From NCBI GenBank assembly GCA_027492585.1, contig JAPUEK010000048.1, positions 1-64,000 on the forward strand: DNA of 64,000 bases. The letters are read 5' to 3'. The DNA is from Paracoccaceae bacterium. GTDB taxonomy: Bacteria; Pseudomonadota; Alphaproteobacteria; Rhodobacterales; Rhodobacteraceae. The first letter of the stretch is position 1. Each line of letters begins with the position of its first letter. Below are positions 56,380 through 63,590 of this stretch, piece after piece. The translations under genes and the position numbers were made by a program. Below the pieces are notes generated by a model. It saw only the letters and a program-made list of their open reading frames with translations, was not told where the DNA came from and ran no database searches.

Positions 56380-58334
56380 CTGCCCGTCTCCCCGTCTTGC
56401 GGCGCCACCCTGATCAGTTGCCGCATCATATTGAGCGGCGCAGGCCGTAGTGAAAAGCCCCGCGCGGTGCCAGGCTCCGCCTCCAGCCGCGCCGCGAACC
56501 ATTCCGTCGCCGGATCGCCAAGGCCGCGAAACCGCCCGGAGGCGGCAAGACGGGTCAGATCCACCCGCTCCGCCTCCCGCTCCACCGGCACGGCGAGGAG
56601 CATCAGCTCCTCCAGCCCCGCCGCCTGCCCCGGATCTATCCTCAATCCCGCCCGCGCCCCTTCCCCCGGCAGAAGCCGGTTGGACAATCCGCCGAGCGGC
56701 CAGATCGCCGTCACCCCGAACGCCGCATCGAAGTAAAGAAGCGAGACATCGAGCGGCGCCGCCGTGCGGTTGCGGAACTCCAGCCACAATTCATCGCAGG
56801 GATCGAGCCCCTGCGCGGGATCGACCGGCCCTGCCTTGCCCGCCACGCCGCATTCCGCGCCCCCGCGCTTGCCCGGCTTGCGCTCATAACGGACCTCAAG
56901 GGCGGGCTTGCCGGTCAGGCTGCGCCCGGCCACCCCGTTGAAGAGCTTCTTCAGGCGCAGCGAATGGCCCGCCGCCGCCAGCACCCGGTCGAGGGCCGAG
57001 GCCGGGCTTTCCCCCGCTTCTGCCTCGACGCGCGGGGTCGAACCCGGCCCGGCCGGGTCGAGAAGCCCATCCGCCCCGGCAAGCGCCACCTGCCCCCCGG
57101 TCAGGATCGGCACCAGATCGGCCTCTCCCGCCGTGCCGAAAGCCGCCAGAGCCGCTTCCCAGACTGCGTAGTCGTGGCCATCCGCCGGATCGGCCCGCAC
57201 CGGGGCCGCAAGCCTCAGGGGCGGAGGCGGCGCGGGCGCCAGCACCTCCGCCCAGACTGCAGCTTCCGGCACTGATCCCGCAAAGCCCGCGCGCCGCGCC
57301 TCTACCCGGTCGAGCACAGCCTGGCCGAGCGGTTCCCCTCCGGCAGGCGCCGCGTAAAGCGCCAGCTCGTCCCCTTCGGCCAGCCCGTCCAGAAGGCCGG
57401 CACGCACAGTCCCCGCCTCGACCCGGAACCGCGCCTGCACGGCGCCGCTGCCGAACACCGGCGCGGAGAGAAGCGGTCCCTCCCCCTCCGGGTCCTGCCG
57501 CACCGCCCCCTGTGCCATCCCGGCCGAGGCCGCCGCCAGCACCTGCGCCCAGCTCGCCTCGGGTGCGGCGCGCAGCACCTCCGCCAAGCGCAGGGTAAAA
57601 GCGCCATGCCAGAGGCCGCTGTCGCCGAGCGGGTATTCAAAGGCCCGCTGATCGGCCTGCGCTGCGTAAAGAAAGGCGAAATCCCCGGTCAGCGGCACCG
57701 CCTCCCCGGCGACGGAAACGGCATCCGCCGGGATGCCGAGCACGTCTTCCGACAGCCCCCGCGCCACGCCCGGCCCGCCGACGGCCCGAAACCCGGTCCC
57801 CGCATGGCAGGCGTCGAGGATACCCACCACCTTCACCCCGCGGGTGAGCATCCCCTGCACCCAGACCTGCAACTCATCGTCGAGGATGGCATTTTCGACC
57901 GCGCCGACCGCACCCTTCCAACCGGCGGCATCGGCCGGCAGCAGGATCTCATCCGGCCCGCCGCCCTCATCGCCGCTCAGATCCGGGGCCTGCGCCCCAT
58001 GGCCGGAGAAATAGAAGACCACCGTATCGCCCGGCCCCGACGCCGCCGCGACTGAAGCCATCTGCGCGAGGATCGCCGCGCGCACCGGCGCCCCGGCATA
58101 GCTGCCTTGCGGCAGTCCCGCATCCTCGCTGGCCAGCACCACGATGTCGCGCGCCGCCACGCCGCGCGCGACCAGCGCCTCCGCCATCAGCGCGGCATCC
58201 TGTGACGGTCCCTTCAGATCGGCATCGAGCACCAGATAATCGCTGACCCCCACCAGCAGCGCGCGCACCTCCGCCCCCGCCGCAAGGGGGCAAAGGCCCA
58301 GAAGGACCGGGAAAAGGGCGCGCCTCAGCATCAT
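56376..58334 (-). CDS. Secreted caspase-family (metacaspase-like) protease
   Basis: A 652-residue protein with signal peptide MMLRRALFPVLLGLCPLAAG. The caspase p20 domain follows at once (VRALLVGVSDY), with H112 in YFSGHGAQ and nucleophile C176 in ILDACHAGTG. D174, two residues before the Cys, is where metacaspases bind P1 Arg/Lys. DEILLPAD at 129-136 is also typical. Residues about 300-652 are a large C-terminal region rich in beta-type sequence that I do not recognise. There is no membrane anchor, so it should be periplasmic or secreted. It is first in a two-gene operon with the S1 zymogen gene. No Shine-Dalgarno sequence is seen. Confidence 0.9.
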   Translation of the reverse strand: MMLRRALFPVLLGLCPLAAGAEVRALLVGVSDYLVLDADLKGPSQDAALMAEALVARGVAARDIVVLASEDAGLPQGSYAGAPVRAAILAQMASVAAASGPGDTVVFYFSGHGAQAPDLSGDEGGGPDEILLPADAAGWKGAVGAVENAILDDELQVWVQGMLTRGVKVVGILDACHAGTGFRAVGGPGVARGLSEDVLGIPADAVSVAGEAVPLTGDFAFLYAAQADQRAFEYPLGDSGLWHGAFTLRLAEVLRAAPEASWAQVLAAASAGMAQGAVRQDPEGEGPLLSAPVFGSGAVQARFRVEAGTVRAGLLDGLAEGDELALYAAPAGGEPLGQAVLDRVEARRAGFAGSVPEAAVWAEVLAPAPPPPLRLAAPVRADPADGHDYAVWEAALAAFGTAGEADLVPILTGGQVALAGADGLLDPAGPGSTPRVEAEAGESPASALDRVLAAAGHSLRLKKLFNGVAGRSLTGKPALEVRYERKPGKRGGAECGVAGKAGPVDPAQGLDPCDELWLEFRNRTAAPLDVSLLYFDAAFGVTAIWPLGGLSNRLLPGEGARAGLRIDPGQAAGLEELMLLAVPVEREAERVDLTRLAASGRFRGLGDPATEWFAARLEAEPGTARGFSLRPAPLNMMRQLIRVAPQDGETGR

Positions 58335-58340
58335 GGCCGA

Positions 58341-58368
58341 AGCATAGCCGCCCCCCGCCCTCCCGCAA
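58341..58368 (-). promoter_or_regulatory. Putative promoter of the caspase-protease operon, possibly leaderless
   Basis: On the minus strand TTGCGG (58368-58363), a 16-base spacer and TATGCT (58346-58341) form a plausible promoter. Only six bases separate the -10 box from the ATG at 58334. Transcription starting at normal distance would begin on or beside the start codon, consistent with the missing ribosome site. The operator centre at 58391 would then be near -57. Confidence 0.4.
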
Positions 58369-58382
58369 GCCGCAAGACCCCG

Positions 58383-58401
58383 ATGACCACAGTTGTCATC
58401 C
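58383..58401. promoter_or_regulatory. TGAC-N7-GTCA operator, site 2
   Basis: ATGACCACAGTTGTCATCC holds TGAC (58384-58387) and GTCA (58395-58398); the dyad extends to GATGAC/GTCATC. It is about 50 bases upstream of the caspase-like gene. It has the same spacing and half-sites as sites 1 and 3 in this cluster. Confidence 0.65.
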
Positions 58402-58431
58402 GTCTCCCCGGCCAGGCCCTTTCTTCTCTTC

Positions 58432-58454
58432 CCAAATATCCCCGCCGGAGGCTT
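58432..58454 (-). repeat. Single-arm GGATATTTG element (copy 9)
   Basis: On the minus strand AGCCTCCGGCGGGGATATTTGG is followed by GAAGAGAAGAAAGG. It is the same sequence as one arm of the inverted repeat at 55236-55314. It lies 20 bases after the patatin-like gene stop, upstream of the caspase operon. Confidence 0.75.
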
Positions 58455-58474
58455 CCCCGGCCGCCGCCGTCGCC

Positions 58475-59923
58475 TCAGTTGCCGACCGGAGCGATGCGCC
58501 GCCCGCCCTGCGCGATCCCCGCCGCGATCCGCGCCTCCACGTCATTGCCCTTGAGCGAGGCGAGAAAGCCGTTGAACTCCGGCGTCGCGCGGGTGGCGAT
58601 CCGGCCGGCTTCGATGACCATGTCCACCTCGTCGGTCTTCAGCTTCAGCCGGGTCGGCACCTTGTTCAGCCTGGTCCGCATCGCCGGCGGGGTTTCTTCG
58701 AAACTCGCCTGCCCGATGAAGAGTTTCAGATCCGAGCAGTCCCAGCCCTCCAGCGTGCCGCGCAGCGCCTTCACCTCGGAAAGCGGCAGCGCGCAGCGCC
58801 ATTCGACCAGCTCCCCCTCCCACTGGCGCAACTCGCCCCGCATCGCATCATAGCCGGAGCGCGTCGCCGCCGACATGGAGGCGGTGGCGATCGACATGCC
58901 GAGCCCGAGCCCCCCCGGCCCCGGTATCTTCTCCGTCCAGCCGTAATCCGCCTCCACTCCGGCATTGGCGACGAGGAACAGCATCCGCTTCATCCGCACT
59001 GCCTCCGCAGGGGTCATCGGCGCATAGGGCGCCTGGGCGCGGGCGCGTTCCACCGCCAACCCGGTGGTGCCGAAATTGTCGGTGATCCCGCCATCGAGAA
59101 GCTTGACGTATTTCACCTGCGGCGACTGGCTGTAGCTTTCCAGCGCACGGGCATGGGCCTTCATCGCACTCGTCGCTTCGGGGTTGAAGCGGGCGGCGGT
59201 CAGCCAGTCCGGCTCCTTGTAGTGGCAATCGCCCGGATGGGCTTCGAGCACGACCGGCGTGAAGACCAGCGGGAAGGCGGCCGAAGCCGCGACCGCCTCC
59301 GAAACCGGCAGGCGCGACAGATCGGAACAGAGCGCGTCGAAGGTCTCGGGCGAAAAGAGGAACGGCGTGTTGTTCGCCATATCCGTCGCATTGATCCAGG
59401 TCTTGATCTTCGAGCGTTTCCGCAGATCGCCGAAGGTCTGGCCCTTGTAGAGCACCTCATCGAGATAGCGCCCGAAGGTCTGCCGGCCATTGGCCCCGCC
59501 CGCCAGCCCCTTGACGATGGTGATCGGGTTGAAGGCCGAGGCCGCCATGTATTTCTCGGCATCGGTGATCAGATAGCGCTCGCGGAAATCCTTAAGCCCC
59601 TCCGGCCCCCAGAGCCCGAACTGCGCCGCCGTCACCGAACCGCCCGAAACGCCGGAGACCAGCCGCACATCGTCGAGCAGCCCGTTCGGCGTCCCGGTCA
59701 GCGCGGCCTGCGCCCGCAATTCCTCCAGCATCCCATAGGCAAAGGCGGAGGCCCGCATCCCGCCGCCGGAGAAGGCGAGGCCGACATAAAGCTCGCCCTC
59801 GCCGATGGCGGCGGGGGTTACATCGACAAGCGCGGCATTCTGCCCGTCGAGCGGCTGATTGATCGGCCGGTTCCAGGGGGCGCAGCCCGCCAGCAGCATC
59901 AGGCAGAAGACCAGTTTTCTCAT
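58475..59923 (-). CDS. Patatin-like phospholipase lipoprotein
   Basis: A 482-residue patatin-fold lipolytic protein. MRKLVFCLMLLAGC gives a lipobox with Cys14, so it should be anchored in the periplasmic face of a membrane. The oxyanion motif is FSGGGMRA (51-58), the nucleophile S93 lies in GVSGG, and the catalytic Asp is D277 in LLDGGITDN. Patatin enzymes release fatty acids from phospholipids. I chose ATG 59923. It follows the sensor kinase gene by 33 bases and is probably the last gene of the HtrA-regulator-kinase-patatin operon. Confidence 0.9.
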   Translation of the reverse strand: MRKLVFCLMLLAGCAPWNRPINQPLDGQNAALVDVTPAAIGEGELYVGLAFSGGGMRASAFAYGMLEELRAQAALTGTPNGLLDDVRLVSGVSGGSVTAAQFGLWGPEGLKDFRERYLITDAEKYMAASAFNPITIVKGLAGGANGRQTFGRYLDEVLYKGQTFGDLRKRSKIKTWINATDMANNTPFLFSPETFDALCSDLSRLPVSEAVAASAAFPLVFTPVVLEAHPGDCHYKEPDWLTAARFNPEATSAMKAHARALESYSQSPQVKYVKLLDGGITDNFGTTGLAVERARAQAPYAPMTPAEAVRMKRMLFLVANAGVEADYGWTEKIPGPGGLGLGMSIATASMSAATRSGYDAMRGELRQWEGELVEWRCALPLSEVKALRGTLEGWDCSDLKLFIGQASFEETPPAMRTRLNKVPTRLKLKTDEVDMVIEAGRIATRATPEFNGFLASLKGNDVEARIAAGIAQGGRRIAPVGN

Positions 59924-59956
59924 GCGGGAATCGCCCCAGCCCCCGGTCTGCACCCA

Positions 59957-61354
59957 TCAGGCCGGGAGTTTAGGCCATGCGATATCCAGCACAAACCCCT
60001 TTTCCGCCGCCGGCATGTCGAGTTTCGCCCCATGGCGCGCGGCAATGGCGCGCACGAGGGCAAGACCGAGGCCGTGGCCCTTGATGCCCCGGTCGCGCTC
60101 CGCCCGCACGAACCGCTCGAAAGCCTCGCCGCGGATGTCCTCGGGCAGGCCCGGCCCGGTATCGGCGATCCGCAGCAGGTGGCGGTCCGGTCCCTCGGTC
60201 AGGGTCAGGCTCAGGCTGTCGCCGGGGCTGCAATATTTGATCGCATTGTCGAGAAGGTTCGACAGCATCTGCGCGATAAGGTTGCGGTCGCCCAGAACGC
60301 CGAGGCCGGGCTGCACCGCGGCCGCGCCGGTCAGGCCCTTGTCCTCGGCCAGCGGCTCGTAAAGCTCCCAGACCTCTGCCGCCACCGCCGAAAGATCCAC
60401 CGGGACAAGACCGCCCCCCACGCCCTGATCGGCCTCCGCCCGCGAGATGTCGAGCAGGCTGTCGAAGACCCGGATCGCATTCCGCATCTCGCCGCGCAGC
60501 TCCTCCACCACCTCGGGCTGGCCCTCCACCCGGCCAAGTTTCTGCATCAGCCGGTTGAGCGGGGTGCGAAGCTCATGCGCGATCGTGTCCGAAAGCCGGT
60601 GGGTGGCGCGGTTCAGGTTCTCGATCCGGTCGAGCATGGCATGGACATGGGTTTCCAGAAGCCCGAATTCGTCTCGGCTGCGCGGGCCGGGAAGGCGGGC
60701 GGAAAGATCACCCTGCGCCACCCGGTCGGCAAGGGCGTTGACGCGCCCGATCCGCCCCATGACGGAGCGTGCCGCCAGCCCGCCGACGACGGCACCCGCG
60801 ACGAGCAACGCGACACCAAGCGCCGCCATGCCCCGCCGCAGGCTCGCCAGCGTAGCATCCACCGGCGCGAGGCTGCGGGCCACCAGCATCGGAAAGCCGC
60901 CGGGCAGAATACGCGCCACGGCCAGCCAGCGGGTCTGGCCCTGCCGGAACTCCGCAGCCCCGTCGGTCCCGAAGCCCTCGCCCGCCGCCTGCAACCCGTC
61001 CGGCCAGCGTTCCACCGTGCCGGCCAGCACCTGCCCCTTGCGGTCGAGCAGCAGCAGCATCTCCTCCCGCCCGCCCGCTGCCGCGCGATAGTCGATGGCC
61101 TGCCGCAGGGCGATGATCCGGCGCTGCTCGTAAAGGGCGGCGAACCCGCCGAGATCGGCGGCAAGGGCGGAGCGCACCGCCTCCGACATCCGCGCCTCCA
61201 CCAGCCGGTATTGCAGCCCCATGGCGCAAAGCGACAGAAGCGCCACGGCAAAGGCCATGCCCGCCGCCAGCCGCCATGTGGCCCAAGGCATCGCCCGATG
61301 GTCCGGTCGGGATGCCTGGGGTCGGGATGCCTGGGGTCGGGGGCCTGCCGTCAC
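59957..61354 (-). CDS. Sensor histidine kinase of the protease-cluster two-component system
   Basis: A membrane sensor of about 465 residues. Two helices (MAFAVALLSLCAMGLQ and MAALGVALLVAGAVVGGLAA) bracket a periplasmic domain of about 130 residues, followed by HAMP, the H box HELRTPLNRL, the N box NLLDNAIKY, DTGPGLP and GHGLGLAL. The start is uncertain: GTG 61354 overlaps the regulator stop as GTGA and has GGTGGGG upstream, while ATG 61291 lacks a ribosome site. I chose the GTG. Its N-terminus then includes a repeated PQASR. It should phosphorylate the adjacent regulator. Confidence 0.85.
   Translation of the reverse strand: MTAGPRPQASRPQASRPDHRAMPWATWRLAAGMAFAVALLSLCAMGLQYRLVEARMSEAVRSALAADLGGFAALYEQRRIIALRQAIDYRAAAGGREEMLLLLDRKGQVLAGTVERWPDGLQAAGEGFGTDGAAEFRQGQTRWLAVARILPGGFPMLVARSLAPVDATLASLRRGMAALGVALLVAGAVVGGLAARSVMGRIGRVNALADRVAQGDLSARLPGPRSRDEFGLLETHVHAMLDRIENLNRATHRLSDTIAHELRTPLNRLMQKLGRVEGQPEVVEELRGEMRNAIRVFDSLLDISRAEADQGVGGGLVPVDLSAVAAEVWELYEPLAEDKGLTGAAAVQPGLGVLGDRNLIAQMLSNLLDNAIKYCSPGDSLSLTLTEGPDRHLLRIADTGPGLPEDIRGEAFERFVRAERDRGIKGHGLGLALVRAIAARHGAKLDMPAAEKGFVLDIAWPKLPA
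61306..61347. repeat. 15-bp tandem repeat at the kinase 5' end
   Basis: GTCGGGATGCCTGGG occurs at 61306-61320 and 61321-61335, and a degenerate third copy begins at 61336. Because 15 is a multiple of three, copy-number change would add or remove five residues (PQASR on the minus strand) without shifting the frame. Confidence 0.85.
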
Positions 61355-62049
61355 GTCGCCCCACCGGAAGCGATTTGCGGGGCGAAGACATAGCCTTCGC
61401 CCCGCGCGGTCTGGATGGCGGCGGAGCCCGCCTCCTCCAGCTTGCGGCGCAGGCGCCCGACATGGACATCGACGACATTGGTGCCGGGATCGAAATGCAG
61501 GTTCCACACGTTTTCAAGCAGTTGCATCCGCGTCACCACCTGCCCGGAATGGCGGGCGAAATAGGTGATCAGCTCGAATTCCTTGGGGCTGACCGCGACA
61601 TGGGCGCGTTTGACATGGACCGTCCGCGCCTTCATGCGGATCTCCAGATCGCCGAAGGCCAGAAGGTCGTTGTCCAGCACCTCCATCGTGCCGCGGCGCA
61701 GAAGGGCGCGCAGGCGGGCGCGCAGCTCCTCCGGCTCGAAGGGTTTCGGCAGGTAGTCGTCCGCCCCCTTCTCCAGCCCCTCCACCCGGTTCGCGGCACG
61801 GCCAAGCGCGGAGAGGACAAGGATCAGCGCCCGCGCGCCCCCGGCCTTCATCCGGGCCATCGCCTCCACCCCGTCGCCGCCGGGCAGCATCCTGTCCAGC
61901 ACCACCACCCGGAAATCGCCCGAGATCGCCGCCGCCACCCCTTCTTCCAGCGTGGCCAGCCAGACCGGCTCGCAGCCGAGCGCCCGCACTTCGGTTGCAA
62001 CCGCGGCGGCGGTTTCGCTGTCATCCTCGACAATCAGGATGCGATCCAT
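61351..62049 (-). CDS. OmpR-family response regulator of the protease cluster
   Basis: A 232-residue regulator. The receiver domain has E8-D9-D10, phosphoacceptor D52 (VVVLDRMLPGGDG) and a Lys in LPKPFEPEE. The C-terminal winged helix has VSPKEFELITYFARHSGQVVT, the recognition-helix region NVVDVHVGRLRRKLE and the wing TARGEGYVF. It is cotranscribed with the kinase (GTGA overlap) and lies 27 bases after the HtrA-like gene. It is the natural candidate to bind the TGAC-N7-GTCA sites at 54393, 58384 and 63482, one of which is in front of its own operon. Confidence 0.93.
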   Translation of the reverse strand: MDRILIVEDDSETAAAVATEVRALGCEPVWLATLEEGVAAAISGDFRVVVLDRMLPGGDGVEAMARMKAGGARALILVLSALGRAANRVEGLEKGADDYLPKPFEPEELRARLRALLRRGTMEVLDNDLLAFGDLEIRMKARTVHVKRAHVAVSPKEFELITYFARHSGQVVTRMQLLENVWNLHFDPGTNVVDVHVGRLRRKLEEAGSAAIQTARGEGYVFAPQIASGGAT

Positions 62050-62076
62050 CTTTGCTCTCCTACTCTCGGGCGATTG

Positions 62077-63423
62077 TCAGAAAACGATCACGGCCGGGTC
62101 AAGCACATTCGCGCCACCGAGGGGACGGCGGGCCTCGGCTGTGCCGAACGGGTCGAGGAGGACATGGCGCGTCCCGCCCTCACCTTGCAGAAGGAACAGC
62201 ACCGGACCCGTCACCTGCCTGCCGCCGAGCCCGGCCATCTCCGGCACTTCGCCATCGACACGCAGGATCATGTCGCCCACGGCAAGACCCGCGAAAAGCG
62301 CCGGGGAATTGTCGGTGACGCCGGTGATGCGCCCGTCGCTGGCGATGGTCAGCCCGAGCGCGGCGAGCGTGTAATCCTTTACCCGTTTCGGTGCGGCGCC
62401 GTCGATCTCGCGCAGCGCGAGGGAGGTCTGATCCTCCACCGCAAGATCAAGCGGCAGCAGCAGCATCGCCCCGCCGCGCATCAGCGCCAGATCGGCATGA
62501 CCCGCCGCCTGCGCGGTCTCGATGGCGAAGGCCAGATCGCCCGGCTCGTTCAGCAGCGCACCGTTCAGCGCCAGCAGGATATCGCCCGGCATCACGCCCG
62601 CCGTCTCCGCCAGGGCGCCCGCCTCGGTCTCATCCACGAGAAGCCCGGTCGGCGCCACGCCGAGCGCCTCGGCCACCTGCCGGTCCACCGCCCGCGCCCG
62701 GAGGCCGAGCTTCGGCAAGGGCGGCAGGGTTTCCTCGATCAGACCGGCCACGATCTCCGACAGCTCGGGTGCCGGGATCGCATAGGCGATGCCCACGAAC
62801 ATCCGGCTGCCATCGGCGATCTGGCTGTTCATGCCGACCAGCCCGCCTTCCGCATCCACCAGCGGCCCCCCGGACGAGCCGGGGTTCACCGCCGCGTCAT
62901 GCTGGATCATGCGGATCGGGGCCGCCGCATCCACCTGTCTGGCGCGGGCGGAGATCGTGCCTTCTGTCACCGAAAACTCGATGCCCAGGGGAGCCCCCAG
63001 AGCCCAGACCTCCGCCCCGAGCCGGGGCGACCCGGACGAGGGGATCAACCCGCGCCGCCCCGGCTCAACCGCGATCACCGCCACATCGCGCAACGGGTCG
63101 CGGGCGATCACCGTGGCGATCTCCTGCCTGCCATTGGCATCCGTAAGCCGGACCTCGGCCGCATCCTGCACCACATGGGCATTTGTGACCGCCACCTCCG
63201 CCTCCGCCCCCCAGAGGAAGGCCGAGCCGAGGAAGCGGTCCGCATCATCCGCCGTATGAACGGTCAGCACCGCCGCCATCGCCCGGTCGAGCGGCATTTC
63301 CGCCGCCCGTGCCGGGGCGAGCGCAAGCACCATGACCAGCACCGCCGCCCCGGCGAGAATCTCGGCCAGCCAGCGGGTTGCGCGGGGTTGCAGGGCGGGG
63401 TGGAGACGGCGTTCAGACTGCAT
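62077..63423 (-). CDS. HtrA/DegP-like trypsin-fold protease with PDZ-like regions
   Basis: A 448-residue envelope protease. An N-terminal hydrophobic segment (ILAGAAVLVMVLALAPARAA) is a signal peptide or anchor. The triad is H83 (VTNAHVV), D113 (LRDVAVIAVE) and S184 (NPGSSGGP). Two PDZ-like regions follow (LLVDETEAGALAETAGVMPG near 290; ITGVTDNSPALFAGLAVGD near 385). ATG 63423 has GAGG upstream; ATG 63435, four codons earlier, is also possible. It is the first gene of the regulator-kinase-patatin operon and may cut misfolded or cluster-specific envelope proteins. Confidence 0.88.
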   Translation of the reverse strand: MQSERRLHPALQPRATRWLAEILAGAAVLVMVLALAPARAAEMPLDRAMAAVLTVHTADDADRFLGSAFLWGAEAEVAVTNAHVVQDAAEVRLTDANGRQEIATVIARDPLRDVAVIAVEPGRRGLIPSSGSPRLGAEVWALGAPLGIEFSVTEGTISARARQVDAAAPIRMIQHDAAVNPGSSGGPLVDAEGGLVGMNSQIADGSRMFVGIAYAIPAPELSEIVAGLIEETLPPLPKLGLRARAVDRQVAEALGVAPTGLLVDETEAGALAETAGVMPGDILLALNGALLNEPGDLAFAIETAQAAGHADLALMRGGAMLLLPLDLAVEDQTSLALREIDGAAPKRVKDYTLAALGLTIASDGRITGVTDNSPALFAGLAVGDMILRVDGEVPEMAGLGGRQVTGPVLFLLQGEGGTRHVLLDPFGTAEARRPLGGANVLDPAVIVF

Positions 63424-63478
63424 TGCGGGCCTCATGTGATCGGTTGGAGGCAAGCTAGCAGCGGCCCGGCGCAGGCTC

Positions 63479-63497
63479 CCGTGACAAAGGCTGTCAT
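63479..63497. promoter_or_regulatory. TGAC-N7-GTCA operator, site 3 (divergent)
   Basis: TGAC (63482-63485), seven bases, GTCA (63493-63496). Read on the minus strand it is ATGACAGCCTTTGTCACGG, 17 of 19 identical to site 1. It lies between the divergent HtrA-like and paralogue B genes, 58 bases from the first and 95 from the second. On the minus strand TAGCTT (63457-63452) is a possible -10 box. Confidence 0.65.
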
Positions 63498-63590
63498 GTC
63501 TGCGTGAGGGGGAAATCATCGGTTTACAGGCCGCGCCGGGGCCGCCATCCTTGGCTTCAGAAGCTGTCACCCTGCCTTATGAGGCCCGCG

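Noticed and set aside
54392-63497. Pho box interpretation of the TGTCA-containing sites
   Set aside because: PhoB sites are direct repeats of a TGTCA-type half-site. The three sites here are inverted repeats with constant seven-base spacing, and no phosphate gene is present.
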